64,000 nucleotides of DNA from Ruminococcus sp. (GCA_017475555.1 JAFVFL010000036.1:19254-83253); one strand, 5' to 3'; shown: positions 43,105-55,001, numbered from the stretch's first letter. The notes: a model not told the origin generated them from the letters alone. Program-made: numbers and translations.

Positions 43105-43956
43105 ATGGCTAAGGGAGGCTTAGGCGAGGGCGGATTACAGAGCCTTTTTGAGGACAATTCTGCCGATATTCAGGTGAAAAAGACGCTCCGCACCTCTGAG
43201 CTTGAACCAAACAGGGATCAGCCGAGGAAGAATTTCAGCGAGGAGACTATCGCTGCACTTGCCGATTCTATCCGTGAATACGGCATGATCCAGCCAATAC
43301 TCGTCAGACCGCTCAGCACCGGGAGCTATCAGATAGTTGCGGGTGAAAGACGGTGGAGAGCTGCGAGAATGCTCGGACTGACCGAGGTGCCGGTGAGTAT
43401 CCGTGAGCTGAGTGATGAAAAAACAATGCAGATCGCCATTGTGGAGAATTTGCAGCGTGAAAACCTCAACCCGATCGAGGAGGCAAGCGGATATAATGAG
43501 CTGATGGAACGGTTCGGAATGACGCAGGATCAGGTCTCAAAGCTTGTCGGACGGTCACGCTCTGCGATCGCAAACGCTGTCAGAATGCTCAGTCTGCCCG
43601 AAAAGGTGCAGAAAATGATAGAAAACGGCGATCTTTCGACCGGTCATGCTAAGGCTCTGCTGTCATTTCAGGACACTAAGCTGCTCGAACAGACTGCTCA
43701 GAAGGCTGCGGGCGGCGGACTGACCGTGAGGCAGGTGGAAAAGCTGGCTCAGCAGGAGGCTGACGGTGCAAAAGATCAGGAAAACAGCGGTGATAAGCGG
43801 ATAGACAGCTATTTCAAGGAGATCGAGATATCGCTGAATGACCGCCTCGGACGCAAGGTAAAGGTCGATTACGGCAAGAATAAGGGTGCTCTTGTGCTCG
43901 AATTTTACGACAAGGACGACCTCAGGGAGCTTACAAGGCTGCTGACAGGTGAATAA
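43105..43956 (+). CDS. parB: Chromosome partitioning protein ParB/Spo0J
   Basis: A 283-residue protein. N-terminal arm, then the ParB/Srx CTPase fold with LADSIREYGMIQPILVRP, IVAGERRWRAARMLGL and the box IAIVENLQRENLNPIEEASGY. The helix-turn-helix MTQDQVSKLVGRSRSAIANAV reads parS; the C-terminal KVDYGKNKGALVLEFYD forms the dimer clamp. It loads at the parS sites nearby and spreads. AGAGGTG precedes the ATG. Confidence 0.96.
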   Translation: MAKGGLGEGGLQSLFEDNSADIQVKKTLRTSELEPNRDQPRKNFSEETIAALADSIREYGMIQPILVRPLSTGSYQIVAGERRWRAARMLGLTEVPVSIRELSDEKTMQIAIVENLQRENLNPIEEASGYNELMERFGMTQDQVSKLVGRSRSAIANAVRMLSLPEKVQKMIENGDLSTGHAKALLSFQDTKLLEQTAQKAAGGGLTVRQVEKLAQQEADGAKDQENSGDKRIDSYFKEIEISLNDRLGRKVKVDYGKNKGALVLEFYDKDDLRELTRLLTGE

Positions 43957-43970
43957 AAAGGAGGATAAAA

Positions 43971-45260
43971 ATGATCGACATTAAGCTTTTAAGGACAGAG
44001 CCGGACGTTGTCCGGGAAAATATCAGGAAAAAATTTCAGGACGATAAGCTGCCGCTCGTTGATGAGGTCATCGAGAAGGACAGGTTGTATCGTGAGACCA
44101 AGGTAGAATGCGACGGTCTGCGTAATCTGCGTAAGGTAAAAAGCAAGGAGATCGGCGGTCTTATGGTTAAGGGACAGCTTGAGGAGGCTGAGCTTGCTAA
44201 GAAGACTGTCGCTGACCTCGGAAAGCAGCTTGAGGAGAAAGAGGCTCTTGAGGTGCAGCTCCAGGAGGAGATACTTGATATAATGCGTGTTATCCCCAAC
44301 ATCATCGACGAGAGTGTGCCGATAGGAAAAAATGACACGGAAAATGTTGAGGTGGAGCGTTTCGGCGAGCCTGCTGTACCGGATTTTGAGGTTCCGTACC
44401 ATGTGGATATCATGGAAAGGGTCAACGGTATCGACCTTGACAGTGCCAGAAAGACCAGCGGCAACGGATTCTATTACCTTTGCGGCGATATTGCACAGCT
44501 TCAGTCGTGTATACTCTCCTATGCCCGTGATTTCATGATCGACAAGGGCTTTACCTACTATATTCCTCCGTTTATGATACGTGGTGAGGTAGTTACCGGC
44601 GTTATGTCGTTCGCTGAGATGGAGGGAATGATGTACAAGATCGAGGGCGAGGATCTGTATCTTATCGGTACTTCTGAGCACTCGATGATCGGAAAGTTCA
44701 TTGATACCATAATCCCGGAGGGCGAGCTGCCTAAGACTCTTACAAGCTATTCGCCGTGCTTCCGCAAGGAGGTTGGAGCTCACGGGATCGAGGAGCGCGG
44801 AGTTTACCGCATACACCAGTTCGAGAAGCAGGAGATGATAGTTGTCTGCAAGCCTGAGGAGAGCATGGATTGGTTCCACAAGCTGTACAGCTACACTGTT
44901 GAATTCTTCCGCACTCTTGATATCCCGGTACGCACGCTGGAGTGCTGCTCGGGTGATCTTGCAGACCTGAAGGTGAAGAGTATCGACGTTGAGGCGTGGT
45001 CGCCGAGGCAGAAGAAGTATTTTGAGGTCGGAAGCTGCTCGAATCTCGGAGATGCACAGGCACGCCGGCTTGGAATACGTGTAAAGGCTGAGGACGGCAG
45101 CAAGTATTTTGCACATACGCTCAATAACACCGTTGTCGCTCCGCCGAGAATGCTTATTGCATTCCTTGAAAATAATCTCAACGAGGACGGTTCGATACGC
45201 ATTCCGGAGGCTCTCAGAAGCTACATGAGAAAGGATATCATTGCTGTTCCTGAGAAGTAA
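43971..45260 (+). CDS. serS: Seryl-tRNA synthetase
   Basis: A 429-residue class II synthetase. The N-terminal antiparallel coiled-coil arm (about residues 28-100) grips the tRNA-Ser variable arm. The catalytic core has TSEHSMIGKF, CFRKEVGAHGIEERGVYRIHQFEKQEM (motif 2 region), and FAHTLNNTVVAPPRMLIAFLEN (motif 3). AAGGAGG precedes the ATG, 14 bases after parB, so it may share the parAB transcript. No T-box is seen here. Confidence 0.96.
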   Translation: MIDIKLLRTEPDVVRENIRKKFQDDKLPLVDEVIEKDRLYRETKVECDGLRNLRKVKSKEIGGLMVKGQLEEAELAKKTVADLGKQLEEKEALEVQLQEEILDIMRVIPNIIDESVPIGKNDTENVEVERFGEPAVPDFEVPYHVDIMERVNGIDLDSARKTSGNGFYYLCGDIAQLQSCILSYARDFMIDKGFTYYIPPFMIRGEVVTGVMSFAEMEGMMYKIEGEDLYLIGTSEHSMIGKFIDTIIPEGELPKTLTSYSPCFRKEVGAHGIEERGVYRIHQFEKQEMIVVCKPEESMDWFHKLYSYTVEFFRTLDIPVRTLECCSGDLADLKVKSIDVEAWSPRQKKYFEVGSCSNLGDAQARRLGIRVKAEDGSKYFAHTLNNTVVAPPRMLIAFLENNLNEDGSIRIPEALRSYMRKDIIAVPEK

Positions 45261-45300
45261 AAATGCACCGGACGGGTGCAGACCGCTATATATATAAATG

Positions 45301-45335
45301 TATCCCCTGAGAGGCTTTCTCAGGGGATATTTTTT
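45301..45335 (+). terminator. serS terminator
   Basis: TATCCCCTGAGA (45301-45312) pairs with TCTCAGGGGATA (45318-45329), then six T. Confidence 0.9.
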
Positions 45336-45400
45336 GCGGCGGAAAAGCTATAGAGTGAAAAGCTGGCAAAAGAGCCGGATACAGATTCGTCAAAACAATC

Positions 45401-45432
45401 AAAAAACCGGATATTCAGCTCTGAATATCCGG
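45401..45432 (-). terminator. Leftward-facing terminator upstream of rpoB
   Basis: CCGGATATTCAG (45407-45418) and CTGAATATCCGG (45421-45432) form a perfect 12-bp stem with a two-base gap. The run AAAAAA at 45401-45406 is a T-tract on the minus strand, so it would stop leftward transcripts. No minus-strand gene ends here. Confidence 0.65.
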
Positions 45433-45481
45433 CATAGCAGCCAAAAATATGCGAAAAAGGGCAGAAATATTCCGGAAGGAC

Positions 45482-45510
45482 TTGACAAATCGTTCCAGAT
45501 ATGTTAAAAT
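45482..45510 (+). promoter_or_regulatory. rpoBC promoter
   Basis: TTGACA (45482-45487), 17 bases, TAAAAT (45505-45510). The leader to rpoB is about 115 bases. Confidence 0.8.
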
Positions 45511-45632
45511 AAATCATGTATCGAAATGTGAAAACACTCCCATTCCACTAAATTATTATATCACACTTCGGGCAATATGTCAATAGCTTTTTCAAATTTT
45601 TTTGCAGCAAATATAAAGGAGGTCATTCGCCT

Positions 45633-48600
45633 ATGGTGAACGTTACGCCTAAGCAGCAGGGAAAAAACGTCAGAATGAGCTTCGGTAAAATTACCGAACC
45701 GCTCGAAATGCCAAACCTCATCGAGGTACAGAAGAAATCCTATGAGTGGTTCAGAGAGGACGGACTCAGAGAGGTTTTCCGTGATATGACCGATATCACG
45801 GACTATAACAACAACCTCGTGCTCAGCTTCAAGGACTACCGCTTCGACGAAACACCAAAATATTCTCTGGCAGAATGTAAGTCGAGAGGTGCAACATATC
45901 AGGTGGCAATGCGTGCTGTCGCTGTCCTTGCAAATAAGGAGACAGGTGCTGTCACTGAAAACGAGATCTACATGGGCGACTTCCCCCTCATGACCGAGAG
46001 CGGCACCTTCGTCATAAACGGTGCTGAGCGTGTCATCGTTTCTCAGCTCGTCCGCTCTCCGGGCGTTTACTACGGCTCGGAAAAGGACAAGACCGGTAAG
46101 GACCTTTTCAATACTACCGTTATCCCGAACCGTGGTGCGTGGCTTGAGTATGAAATGGACTCGAACGATGTCGTTTACGTCCGTATCGACAAGAACAGAA
46201 AGATACCGATAACCACCTTTATCCGTTCCCTCGGTATCGGCACTGATGATGAGATCTACGCCCTCTTCGGCGAGGACGACCGCCTGAGACAGACTATCCT
46301 CCAGAAGGATACCACCAAGAATACCGAAGAGGCTCTTATTGATGTTTATAAGAAGCTCCGTCCGGGCGAGCCGCCCAACGTTGAGAGTGCTGTCACTCAC
46401 CTCAATAACCTCTTCTTCGACGCAAAGAGGTACGACCTTTGCCGCTTCGGAAGGTATAAGTACAATAAAAAGCTCGGTATCGCTTCTCGTCTTGCAGGTC
46501 ATGTCCTTGCAGAGCCGGTCGTTGACCCGCTCACCGGCGAGATCATGGCTGACGCAGGCGACGTTGTAAGCTACGACAGAGCCTGTGAAATGGAACAGGC
46601 TGGCGTGGAGCACGCTTTTGTGAGAGTCGAGGCTAAGGAGTACGTCACCAACGAGAGAGGCGAGACCAGCATAAGAATGGTCGAGAAGATCGCCAAGATC
46701 ATCGGCAACTGCATGGTCGATATCAAGCCGTATATCGCCGATATCATGAGCGAGGACAGCAGCTTTGTGCCGGAGGATTACGGCATAAACGAGAAGGTCT
46801 CCTTCAAGGTGCTGCGTGATATCCTCGAAAATTCCGCTGATACTGACGAGATCAAGGAGAATATCAAGAAGCGTGCTGATGAGCTCGTTCCCAAGCATAT
46901 TATCCTTGACGATATCTTCGCTACGATAAGCTATTTCATCAATCTCTGCGAGGGCGTCGGCACTACTGACGATATCGACCACCTCGGCAACAGACGTATC
47001 CGCTCGGTAGGAGAGCTTCTCCAGAACCAGTTCCGTATAGGATATGCCCGTATGGAGCGCGGTATACGTGAGAGAATGAATATCCAGACTCAGGATGTGA
47101 ATACCCTCACTCCGCAGTCACTTATAAATATAAGACCTATTTCCTCTGCTATGAAGGAATTCTTCTGCTCCTCACCGCTCTCGCAGTTCATGGATCAGAA
47201 CAACCCGCTTGCAGAGCTTACCCACAAGAGACGTCTCTCAGCCCTCGGTCCCGGCGGACTTTCCCGTGACCGTGCAGGATTTGAGGTTCGTGACGTTCAC
47301 TACAGCCACTACGGAAGAATGTGTCCTATCGAGACTCCTGAAGGCCCGAATATAGGACTTATCTCCTACCTCGCCACATTCGCAAGGATAAACGAGTACG
47401 GCTTCATCGAGGCTCCGTACAGGCGTGTTGACAAGGAGACAGGTGTTGTCACAAATGATGTCGTTTACATGACCGCTGACACCGAGGACAACTACGTTGT
47501 AGCTCAGGCGAACGAGCCTATCGCAGAGGACGGCACCTTCGCAAGACCCCGTGTAAACGGAAGATTCCGTGACCAGATACTTGAAATAGAGCGTGAAAAG
47601 GTAGATTTCATGGACGTATCGCCTAAAATGGTCGTTTCCGTGGCTACCTCTATGATACCCTTCCTTGAGAACGATGACGCAAACAGAGCACTTATGGGCT
47701 CGAATATGCAGAGGCAGGCTGTTCCGCTGCTCAAGACGGAAAGACCGTTTGTCGGCACGGGTATGGAGTACAAGGCTGCTGTTGACTCAGGAGTATGTAT
47801 AGTTTCAAAGTATGACGGCGTTATAACCTACGTTGACGCTGACAGGATAACATTAAAGGACACTGACGGTATCGAGCACAGGTATGAGCTTACAAAGTTC
47901 AAGCGCTCCAACCAGGGCACCTGTATCAACCAGAGACCTATCGTAAGTGTAGGCGAGAATGTGACAAAGGGTCAGGTGCTTGCAGACGGCCCGGCAACAG
48001 CTGACGGAGAGATATCCCTCGGAAAGAACGCCCTTATCGGCTTCATGACTTGGGAGGGCTACAACTACGAGGACGCTGTTCTCCTCAACGAGAGACTCGT
48101 GCGTGAGGACGTCTTCACCTCTGTACACATTGAGGAGTATGAGACAGAGTGCCGTGACACAAAGCTCGGCCCGGAGGAGATCACCCGTGATATCCCCAAC
48201 GTCGGCGACGATGCACTCGCTAACCTCGATGAGAACGGTATAATCCGCATAGGCTCTGAGGTCACCTCCGGCGATATCCTCGTCGGAAAGGTAACTCCTA
48301 AGGGCGAGACTGAGCTTACTGCTGAGGAGAGGCTCCTGCGTGCCATATTCGGTGAAAAGGCACGTGAGGTAAGGGATAACTCCCTTAAAGTCCCTCACGG
48401 TGAGGCTGGCGTTATAGTTGATGTAAAGGTGTTCACAAGGGAGAACTGCGACGAGCTTGCAGCCGGAGTGAATATGAGAGTAGTATGCTATATCGCTCAG
48501 AAGAGAAAGATCACTGTCGGCGATAAAATGGCGGGCAGACACGGAAACAAGGGCGTTGTATCACGTATACTCCCGGAGGAGGATATGCCGTTCCTTCCGG

Positions 48601-49607
48601 ACGGAACTCCGCTCGATATCGTCCTCAACCCCCTCGGCGTTCCGTCACGAATGAATATCGGACAGGTGCTTGAGGTACACCTCGGAATGGCGTGCAAGGC
48701 TCTTGGCTGGCACATCATGACACCTGTATTCGACGGTGCTCATGAGGCTGATATCCGTGAGTGCTTCAAGGAGGCTAACGAGCGTAACAAGGAGCACAGG
48801 GACGACCTCTTTGAGCTGAAGACTATGGATAAGGTCATCAACCCGAAGGCTCTGGATATGAACGAGCACGGCGACTATGACTGTAAGTTCACGCTCTATG
48901 ACGGGCGTACAGGTGAGAAGTTCGACAACAGAGTTACTGTCGGATATATGTACTATCTCAAGCTCCACCACCTTGTTGACGATAAGATACACGCACGTTC
49001 AGTAGGCCCTTACGCTCTCGTTACTCAGCAGCCGCTCGGCGGTAAGGCTCAGTTCGGCGGACAGCGTTTCGGAGAGATGGAGGTATGGGCACTTGAGGCA
49101 TACGGTGCAGCCTATACCCTCCAGGAGATACTGACCGTCAAGTCTGATGATACTATCGGGCGTGTCAATACCTACGAGGCTATAGTCAAGGGTCTCAACG
49201 TTCCTACACCGGGTATCCCGGAGGCGTTCAAGGTGCTCATCAAGGAGATGCAGTCGCTGTGTCTCGATGTAAGGGTACTCGACGAATTCCAGAACGTCAT
49301 TGACCTCAAGCAGAACTTCGACGACGATCCTATGCCGGTAAGAGAGTCCTACACTGAGGAGGAAATGGCAGAGGATACCAGCGTTTCAGATGAGCAGATG
49401 AGGAGGGACGGCTTCCTCATGGACGGCGACGAGACGACTGACGGCGGTTCAGCCCGTGATTCCTTCGACGCACCCGGTCAGGACGATCTGTTCTCAGATG
49501 ATGCCGACCAGCTCGATTCGATAGGTACATCGGACTATGACGACGATTACGATGACGACCACCTTTTTGATACAATGGATATCTCCGACGGCTTTGACGA
49601 GGACTGA
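45633..49607 (+). CDS. rpoB: DNA-directed RNA polymerase subunit beta
   Basis: A 1324-residue protein. The rifampicin pocket reads [20 protein letters not shown], then [11 protein letters not shown] and RPIVS. Residues equal to E. coli Asp516, His526 and Ser531 are kept, while Gln510 is Pro. Downstream are [20 protein letters not shown] and [20 protein letters not shown], near the active site and clamp. It ends in an unusual Asp-rich tail of about 75 residues ([16 protein letters not shown]). AAAGGAGG precedes the ATG, which is followed by rpoC after 45 bases. Confidence 0.98.
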   Translation: MVNVTPKQQGKNVRMSFGKITEPLEMPNLIEVQKKSYEWFREDGLREVFRDMTDITDYNNNLVLSFKDYRFDETPKYSLAECKSRGATYQVAMRAVAVLANKETGAVTENEIYMGDFPLMTESGTFVINGAERVIVSQLVRSPGVYYGSEKDKTGKDLFNTTVIPNRGAWLEYEMDSNDVVYVRIDKNRKIPITTFIRSLGIGTDDEIYALFGEDDRLRQTILQKDTTKNTEEALIDVYKKLRPGEPPNVESAVTHLNNLFFDAKRYDLCRFGRYKYNKKLGIASRLAGHVLAEPVVDPLTGEIMADAGDVVSYDRACEMEQAGVEHAFVRVEAKEYVTNERGETSIRMVEKIAKIIGNCMVDIKPYIADIMSEDSSFVPEDYGINEKVSFKVLRDILENSADTDEIKENIKKRADELVPKHIILDDIFATISYFINLCEGVGTTDDIDHLGNRRIRSVGELLQNQFRIGYARMERGIRERMNIQTQDVNTLTPQSLINIRPISSAMKEFFCSSPLSQFMDQNNPLAELTHKRRLSALGPGGLSRDRAGFEVRDVHYSHYGRMCPIETPEGPNIGLISYLATFARINEYGFIEAPYRRVDKETGVVTNDVVYMTADTEDNYVVAQANEPIAEDGTFARPRVNGRFRDQILEIEREKVDFMDVSPKMVVSVATSMIPFLENDDANRALMGSNMQRQAVPLLKTERPFVGTGMEYKAAVDSGVCIVSKYDGVITYVDADRITLKDTDGIEHRYELTKFKRSNQGTCINQRPIVSVGENVTKGQVLADGPATADGEISLGKNALIGFMTWEGYNYEDAVLLNERLVREDVFTSVHIEEYETECRDTKLGPEEITRDIPNVGDDALANLDENGIIRIGSEVTSGDILVGKVTPKGETELTAEERLLRAIFGEKAREVRDNSLKVPHGEAGVIVDVKVFTRENCDELAAGVNMRVVCYIAQKRKITVGDKMAGRHGNKGVVSRILPEEDMPFLPDGTPLDIVLNPLGVPSRMNIGQVLEVHLGMACKALGWHIMTPVFDGAHEADIRECFKEANERNKEHRDDLFELKTMDKVINPKALDMNEHGDYDCKFTLYDGRTGEKFDNRVTVGYMYYLKLHHLVDDKIHARSVGPYALVTQQPLGGKAQFGGQRFGEMEVWALEAYGAAYTLQEILTVKSDDTIGRVNTYEAIVKGLNVPTPGIPEAFKVLIKEMQSLCLDVRVLDEFQNVIDLKQNFDDDPMPVRESYTEEEMAEDTSVSDEQMRRDGFLMDGDETTDGGSARDSFDAPGQDDLFSDDADQLDSIGTSDYDDDYDDDHLFDTMDISDGFDED

Positions 49608-49652
49608 TATCCGGCACATTCATTGATAAGGCATTGACAAGGAGGCATAAGC

Positions 49653-52600
49653 TTGGAATTCAAAACTTTTGATTCGATCAAGATTGGTCTTGCTTCACCC
49701 GATCAGATAAGGGAATGGTCGAAAGGTGTTGTAGAGAAGCCGGAAACAATAAACTACAGAACACAGAAGCCGGAGAGAGACGGACTTTTCTGCGAGAGGA
49801 TATTCGGGCCTACCAAGGACTGGGAGTGCCACTGCGGAAAGTTCAAGAAGATACGCTTCAAGGGCAAGATATGCGACCGCTGCGGAGTTGAGGTCACAAA
49901 GGCAAGAGTCCGCAGAGAGAGAATGGGTCACATTGAGCTTGCCGCTCCGGTGTCGCATATTTGGTACTTCAAGGGCACTCCGTCACGTATAGGACAGGTG
50001 CTTGAGGTATCACAGAAGAGACTTGAAGAGGTGCTTTATTTCACGAAGTACATCGTTACTGACCCGGGTAACACCTCTCTCATAAAGAACCAGACCCTCA
50101 CTGAGAGGGAGTATCTGGAGTACAGGGATAAGTACGAGGACGATTTCAGTGCTGAAATGGGTGCTGAGGCTATAAGAAAGCTCCTCCATGAGTACGACCC
50201 CGACCGCTATGATACGCATAAAAAGCGTCTCATTGAAATGGGAAAGATCTCCCACAGCGGCAGTATCGAGTGCTACAATAATCCGCTCCAGTGCGACTGC
50301 AGCGAGTGCAGGGCGTTTGCTGAGCTTGAGGACGTTGACTGGAGAAACAATATCGAGATAGTCTCTGATGATCTCAAAAAGGAGCTCGAAGGGCTCCCTA
50401 CAGGTCAGAAGAAGATAAAGCTGCTCAAAAGATTACAGATAATCGAGGCATTCCGTCTCTCAGGCAACAAGCCTGAGTGGATGATACTCACAGTTATACC
50501 GGTAATACCGCCTGATCTGCGTCCTATGATAATGCTCGACGGCGGCAGATACGCTACATCTGACCTCAACGACCTGTACAGGCGTGTTATCAACAGAAAC
50601 AACCGCCTCAAGAAGATGCTTGAGCTTGAAGCTCCTGACATCATCGTAAGGAACGAGAAGCGTATGCTCCAGGAGGCTGTGGACGCTCTCATCGACAACG
50701 GCAGACACGGCAGACCTGTTACCGGCCCGAGCAACCGTGCCCTGAAATCGCTCTCTGATATGCTCAAGGGCAAGCAGGGACGCTTCCGTCAGAACCTTCT
50801 CGGTAAGCGTGTTGACTACTCCGGACGTTCGGTTATCGTCGTAGGTCCTGAGCTGAAAATGTATCAGTGCGGACTTCCCAAGGAGATGGCTCTTGAGCTG
50901 TTCAAGCCGTTCGTGCTGAAGAGACTTGTTGACAAGAAGGCTACCTCCGGTGCAAATATAAAGAGTGCAAGAAAGCTCATAGACCGGGCTGACAATAAGG
51001 TGTGGGACGCTCTTGAGGACGTTATCAAGGATCACCCTGTAATGCTCAACCGTGCTCCTACGCTCCACAGACTCGGTATACAGGCGTTCGAGCCGATACT
51101 TGTCGAGGGCAGGGCTATCAAGCTCCACCCGCTCGTATGCTCTGCGTTCAATGCGGACTTCGACGGCGACCAGATGGCGGTACATCTTCCGCTTTCTGCT
51201 GAGGCTCAGGCTGAGGCAAGATTCCTCATGCTTGCGGCTAATAACCTGCTCAAGCCCTCTGACGGAAAGCCTGTTGCTGTTCCGTCACAGGATATGGTTC
51301 TCGGTTCGTATTACCTTACACTCGAAAAGTCCGGTGAGCCGGGCGAGGGCAAGGTGTTCCGTGACGTAAATGAGGCTCTCATGGCTTACTACGAGCACGA
51401 TATCTCTATCCACGCTGCTATCAAGGTCAAGATCACCAAGGATATCGGCGACAAGAAGGTCTCACGCATAATAGATGCAACCGTCGGCAGGCTTATATTC
51501 AACGAGAATATCCCGCAGAACCTGGGCTATGTTGACAGGACTAATTCCGACAAGCAGTTCGATCTTGAGGTCGCTTTCAAGGTCGGCAAGAAGCAGCTTT
51601 CAGATATCATTGAGCGCTGCATAAAGATACACGGTACTACTACCACATCTGAGGTACTTGACAAGATAAAGGCACTCGGCTACAAGTATTCGACAAAAGC
51701 TGCCCTCACCGTTGCGGTCTGCGACGCTTCGATCCCTCCGCAGAAGAAGGATATCCTTGCTGAGGCGGACAGAAAGGTGCTTGAAATAAACGACTGGTAC
51801 AACATGGGTATGCTCAGCGCGTCTGAGAAGTCAAAGCAGGTCATTGACCTCTGGACAAAGACAAACGACGCTGTTACCGACGCACTCAAGTCTAACTTCG
51901 ACCGGTACAATCCTATCTGGATGATGGCGGACTCAGGAGCGAGAGGAAATATCTCACAGATACGTCAGCTTGCAGGAATGCGCGGACTTATCGCCAATAC
52001 CTCCGGTGCGGTCATTGAGATCCCGATACGTGCAAACTATCGTGAGGGTCTTAACATACTTGAATACTTCATTGCTTCACGAGGCGCAAGAAAGGGACTT
52101 GCCGATACTGCTCTGCGTACTGCGGACTCAGGTTACCTTACAAGACGACTCGTTGACGTTGCTCAGGACGTTATCATCCGTGAGGAGGACTGCGGTACAA
52201 ACGACGGTATCGAGGTTTACGAGATAATGAACGAAAATGACGTTGTTGAGCCGTTCAAGGAGAGACTTGTCGGACGCTTCCTCTCTGAAGACCTCAGGGA
52301 CGAGTCGGGCGAGCTTATAATGTCCAAGAGCAAGATGCTCACAGATGCTGATGCGAAGAAGATAATCGACGCAGGCGTTGAGAGGATAAAGATACGCTCT
52401 GTGCTCAACTGTAAGGCTCGTACAGGCGTTTGTGCGAAGTGCTACGGTGCAAACCTTGCGTTCAACAATATGGTAACTGTCGGCGAGGCTGTCGGCGTTA
52501 TAGCGGCACAGTCTATTGGTGAGCCGGGTACTCAGCTTACCATGAGAACGTTCCATACCGGCGGTGTTGCTTCTGCGGACGCAGAGGATATCACTCAGGG

Positions 52601-53378
52601 TCTTCCCCGTGTTGAGGAGCTTTTCGAGAGCCGCCGTCCTAAGGGTGCTGCGATACTTTCGAGAATTTCCGGTACTGTCCACATCGAGGAGGTCAAGACA
52701 ACAAGAAATATCGTTGTCACAAGCGATGAGACAGGCGAGACTGAGAGCTACATGATACCGTATAACCTCAAAATAAGAGTTGAGGAGGGCGAGGCTATCG
52801 AGAAGGGTACTCGTCTTACTGAGGGCAATATCTACCCGACCGATATACTCAATATCCTCGGTTCACATGAGGTTCAGGACTACATCATCGACGAGGTACA
52901 GAAGGTGTACAGACTTCAGGGTGTTGACATCAACGACAAGCACATTGAGGTCATCGTTCGTCAGATGCTCCGCAACGTCAAGGTAGAGGACAGCGGCAGC
53001 AGCTATCTGCTCCCCGGCACGCTTGTTGACCGCAAGGAGATAGACGCTGTGAACGAGGAGCTTCAGGCACGTATAGACGCAGGCGAGTATGATGTACAGC
53101 TCGTCAAGACGACACCGGTGCTCCAGGGTATCACGAAGGCTTCCTCCAACTCTGACAGCTTCATGTCAGCTGCATCGTTCCAGGAGACAACAAAGGCACT
53201 CACGGACGCAGCTATCAGGGGCAAGAGCGACAGGCTTCTCGGACTGAAGGAGAATGTAATCATCGGAAAGCTCATTCCTGCCGGAACAGGTATGGATTGC
53301 TACAGCCACGTAAAGGTAGTAAAGAACGAGGCACTTTCCGACCACAGCACAGCGGCAGCAGCTGCGAATAATCTGTAA
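49653..53378 (+). CDS. rpoC: DNA-directed RNA polymerase subunit beta'
   Basis: A 1241-residue protein. N-terminal zinc site ([20 protein letters not shown]), the catalytic [16 protein letters not shown] with three Asp that hold Mg2+, bridge/trigger helices, the second zinc cluster [13 protein letters not shown], and [22 protein letters not shown] in the C-terminal half. The TTG start at 49653 follows AGGAGG and gives the usual [16 protein letters not shown] opening. It is followed by a terminator. Confidence 0.98.
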   Translation: MEFKTFDSIKIGLASPDQIREWSKGVVEKPETINYRTQKPERDGLFCERIFGPTKDWECHCGKFKKIRFKGKICDRCGVEVTKARVRRERMGHIELAAPVSHIWYFKGTPSRIGQVLEVSQKRLEEVLYFTKYIVTDPGNTSLIKNQTLTEREYLEYRDKYEDDFSAEMGAEAIRKLLHEYDPDRYDTHKKRLIEMGKISHSGSIECYNNPLQCDCSECRAFAELEDVDWRNNIEIVSDDLKKELEGLPTGQKKIKLLKRLQIIEAFRLSGNKPEWMILTVIPVIPPDLRPMIMLDGGRYATSDLNDLYRRVINRNNRLKKMLELEAPDIIVRNEKRMLQEAVDALIDNGRHGRPVTGPSNRALKSLSDMLKGKQGRFRQNLLGKRVDYSGRSVIVVGPELKMYQCGLPKEMALELFKPFVLKRLVDKKATSGANIKSARKLIDRADNKVWDALEDVIKDHPVMLNRAPTLHRLGIQAFEPILVEGRAIKLHPLVCSAFNADFDGDQMAVHLPLSAEAQAEARFLMLAANNLLKPSDGKPVAVPSQDMVLGSYYLTLEKSGEPGEGKVFRDVNEALMAYYEHDISIHAAIKVKITKDIGDKKVSRIIDATVGRLIFNENIPQNLGYVDRTNSDKQFDLEVAFKVGKKQLSDIIERCIKIHGTTTTSEVLDKIKALGYKYSTKAALTVAVCDASIPPQKKDILAEADRKVLEINDWYNMGMLSASEKSKQVIDLWTKTNDAVTDALKSNFDRYNPIWMMADSGARGNISQIRQLAGMRGLIANTSGAVIEIPIRANYREGLNILEYFIASRGARKGLADTALRTADSGYLTRRLVDVAQDVIIREEDCGTNDGIEVYEIMNENDVVEPFKERLVGRFLSEDLRDESGELIMSKSKMLTDADAKKIIDAGVERIKIRSVLNCKARTGVCAKCYGANLAFNNMVTVGEAVGVIAAQSIGEPGTQLTMRTFHTGGVASADAEDITQGLPRVEELFESRRPKGAAILSRISGTVHIEEVKTTRNIVVTSDETGETESYMIPYNLKIRVEEGEAIEKGTRLTEGNIYPTDILNILGSHEVQDYIIDEVQKVYRLQGVDINDKHIEVIVRQMLRNVKVEDSGSSYLLPGTLVDRKEIDAVNEELQARIDAGEYDVQLVKTTPVLQGITKASSNSDSFMSAASFQETTKALTDAAIRGKSDRLLGLKENVIIGKLIPAGTGMDCYSHVKVVKNEALSDHSTAAAAANNL

Positions 53379-53385
53379 TACTGAG

Positions 53386-53414
53386 GGGCTGTCTGTTTCA
53401 GGGCAGCCCTTTTT
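53386..53414 (+). terminator. rpoC terminator
   Basis: GGGCTGTC (53386-53393) pairs with GGCAGCCC (53402-53409), with one G-T pair, then five T. Confidence 0.8.
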
Positions 53415-53458
53415 ATTGTACGTGACACAATGGATAGCGGAGTCAGAAGCTTGGGATT

Positions 53459-53617
53459 CCAAAGGGCGAATGTCCTTTGGCAGAGTCCAGGGGCAGCGCT
53501 CCTGGCAGGGTGTGGGGCAGCGCCCCACATAACAAAACGCTCCGCAAGGGGTGAATTCCGGAACAATCCGGTGGATTGTTCCGGGAGAGGGGACGCCCTG
53601 CACGTGAGGGCGTCCCC
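53459..53617. repeat. Array of five consecutive hairpins
   Basis: Stems: CCAAAGG/CCTTTGG (53459-53480); CCAGG/CCTGG (53487-53505); GTGGGGC/GCCCCAC with loop AGC (53512-53528); a 12-bp perfect stem CCGGAACAATCC (53558-53584); GGGGACGCCCT/AGGGCGTCCCC (53589-53617). The region has no open frame and sits between the rpoC terminator and the next gene. The last hairpin resembles the one at 6103-6130. Confidence 0.7.
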
Positions 53618-53651
53618 TTAACTCAACGTAAAATACGAAAGAAGTGATAAA

Positions 53652-54440
53652 ATGTATACCATGAAAGCAAATTACCATACGCATACCTTCCGCTGTAACC
53701 ATGCCTGGGGCGAGGACAGGGAGTATGTGGAATGCGCTATCGAGCACGGCATGAAGGTTCTCGGCTTTGCTGACCATTGCCCGTGGGTGTTCGACGGCGG
53801 CTATGTTTCCGCAACAAGAATGCTCCCCTCTCAGCTCGACGACTATTTCAGCTCGCTTACGGCTCTGAGGGACGAGTACAAGGGCGATATCACCATATAT
53901 ATCGGCTTCGAGGCAGAGTATATCCCGGAGCTTATAGAGGCTCAGGACAGGCTCTTAGCGGACTATCCGGTGGACTATATGATAATCGGTCAGCATTTTC
54001 TCGGAAATGAGAAAAATCATCCGCTCTACACCGGATTTCCCACCGAAAGCGAGGCTGAGCTTGAACGCTATGTCGAGCTGGTCATTGAGGGAATGGAGTC
54101 GGGCAGGTATAAGTACGTCGCACACCCCGATCTTATGAACTATATCGGCAGCAATGAGGTGTATGAGAAGCATTTCAGCCGCCTGTGCAGCTATCTGAAG
54201 CAGCACGATATCCCGGTGGAGATCAATCTGCTCGGTGTCCGTGACCGGCGGCACTACACAAGCGGCAGATTCCTCGAAATCGCAGAAAAATCGGGATGCT
54301 CGGCGATAATCGGCTGCGACGCACATACCCCGGACGCTCTGAAAAAGCAGGAGCCGATACAGAGCTGCGTCATGCTTGCAAGAAACCACGGACTGCCGCT
54401 GGTGGACTATCTGCCGGGGCTTGAGCCGAAGCAATGCTGA
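53652..54440 (+). CDS. PHP-family histidinol-phosphatase (HisK type)
   Basis: A 262-residue PHP-domain phosphatase. Metal ligands in order: NYHTHTFRCNHA, GFADHCPW, IYIGFEAEYIP, IIGQHFLG, VAHPDLMNYIG, and the closing IIGCDAHTPDAL. This His/Glu/Asp series and size fit the HisK/YtvP histidinol-phosphatases, which remove phosphate in histidine synthesis; a related sugar-phosphate phosphatase is possible, since no his genes are near. Its last codons overlap the phosphopantetheinyl transferase gene by 7 bases. Confidence 0.85.
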   Translation: MYTMKANYHTHTFRCNHAWGEDREYVECAIEHGMKVLGFADHCPWVFDGGYVSATRMLPSQLDDYFSSLTALRDEYKGDITIYIGFEAEYIPELIEAQDRLLADYPVDYMIIGQHFLGNEKNHPLYTGFPTESEAELERYVELVIEGMESGRYKYVAHPDLMNYIGSNEVYEKHFSRLCSYLKQHDIPVEINLLGVRDRRHYTSGRFLEIAEKSGCSAIIGCDAHTPDALKKQEPIQSCVMLARNHGLPLVDYLPGLEPKQC

Positions 54441-54964
54441 TCGTTTCGCTGAAAAATGTCCCTAAGGGAGAGCAGCACGCCCATGCACATTCGCTTCTCC
54501 GGGTGTGTCTGCAACGCCGTTTAGCGGATTCTTCCGGGGTGCAGCTTGCATATGGCGAGCACGGAAAGCCGTACCTCCCGGAGCACCCGGAGCTGCACTT
54601 CAATCTCTCGCATACCGTCGGTGCGGCGGCGTGTCTGGTGTCGCAGGCGGAGTGCGGAGTGGATATTGAGAGGGTGCGAACAATGAGGGAGAATGTTCTC
54701 CGCAGGGCTTATTCCCCGGCGGAGCAGCAGCTTGTTCTCAGTGCTCCTGAGCCGGAGAGGGATATGCTTTTTACAAGGCTGTGGACGCTCAAGGAGGCGT
54801 ATGTCAAGGCACTCGGTACCGGTATCGCATACCCGTTGGCTACAGCTGACTTCTCCGGGTTTACTCTTTCGGGGGCTTACTCACAGGTTGATATGTATTC
54901 CTGCCGCTTCCGGCAGTATCTTATCCGTGGGGAGCTTTTGCTGTCGGTCTGCGAAATGATCTGA
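54434..54964 (+). CDS. 4'-phosphopantetheinyl transferase, Sfp-like
   Basis: A 176-residue protein, shorter than Sfp (about 224). It has the ordered motifs YGEHGKPYLPEHPELHFNLSH, CGVDIERVR with the Mg2+-binding Asp and Glu, and LWTLKEAYVKALGTGI. It moves phosphopantetheine from CoA to carrier proteins, of fatty-acid or of NRPS/PKS type. None of these carriers is encoded here. It is coupled to the PHP phosphatase gene. Confidence 0.88.
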   Translation: MLIVSLKNVPKGEQHAHAHSLLRVCLQRRLADSSGVQLAYGEHGKPYLPEHPELHFNLSHTVGAAACLVSQAECGVDIERVRTMRENVLRRAYSPAEQQLVLSAPEPERDMLFTRLWTLKEAYVKALGTGIAYPLATADFSGFTLSGAYSQVDMYSCRFRQYLIRGELLLSVCEMI

Positions 54965-54974
54965 CAGGCTTATG

Positions 54975-55001
54975 CCGCTCTGCTGTGCAGGGCGGTTTTT
55001 T
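54975..55001 (+). terminator. Terminator after the phosphopantetheinyl transferase gene
   Basis: CCGCTCTGC (54975-54983) and GCAGGGCGG (54987-54995) with loop TGT, then TTTTTT. The remaining gap to 55273 shows only a short direct repeat of GGGAAGTGGTCG at about 55157-55180. Confidence 0.85.

Noticed and set aside
45561..46982. 473-codon minus-strand frame opposite rpoB
   Set aside because: Antisense shadow produced by codon bias; the plus strand is unmistakable rpoB.
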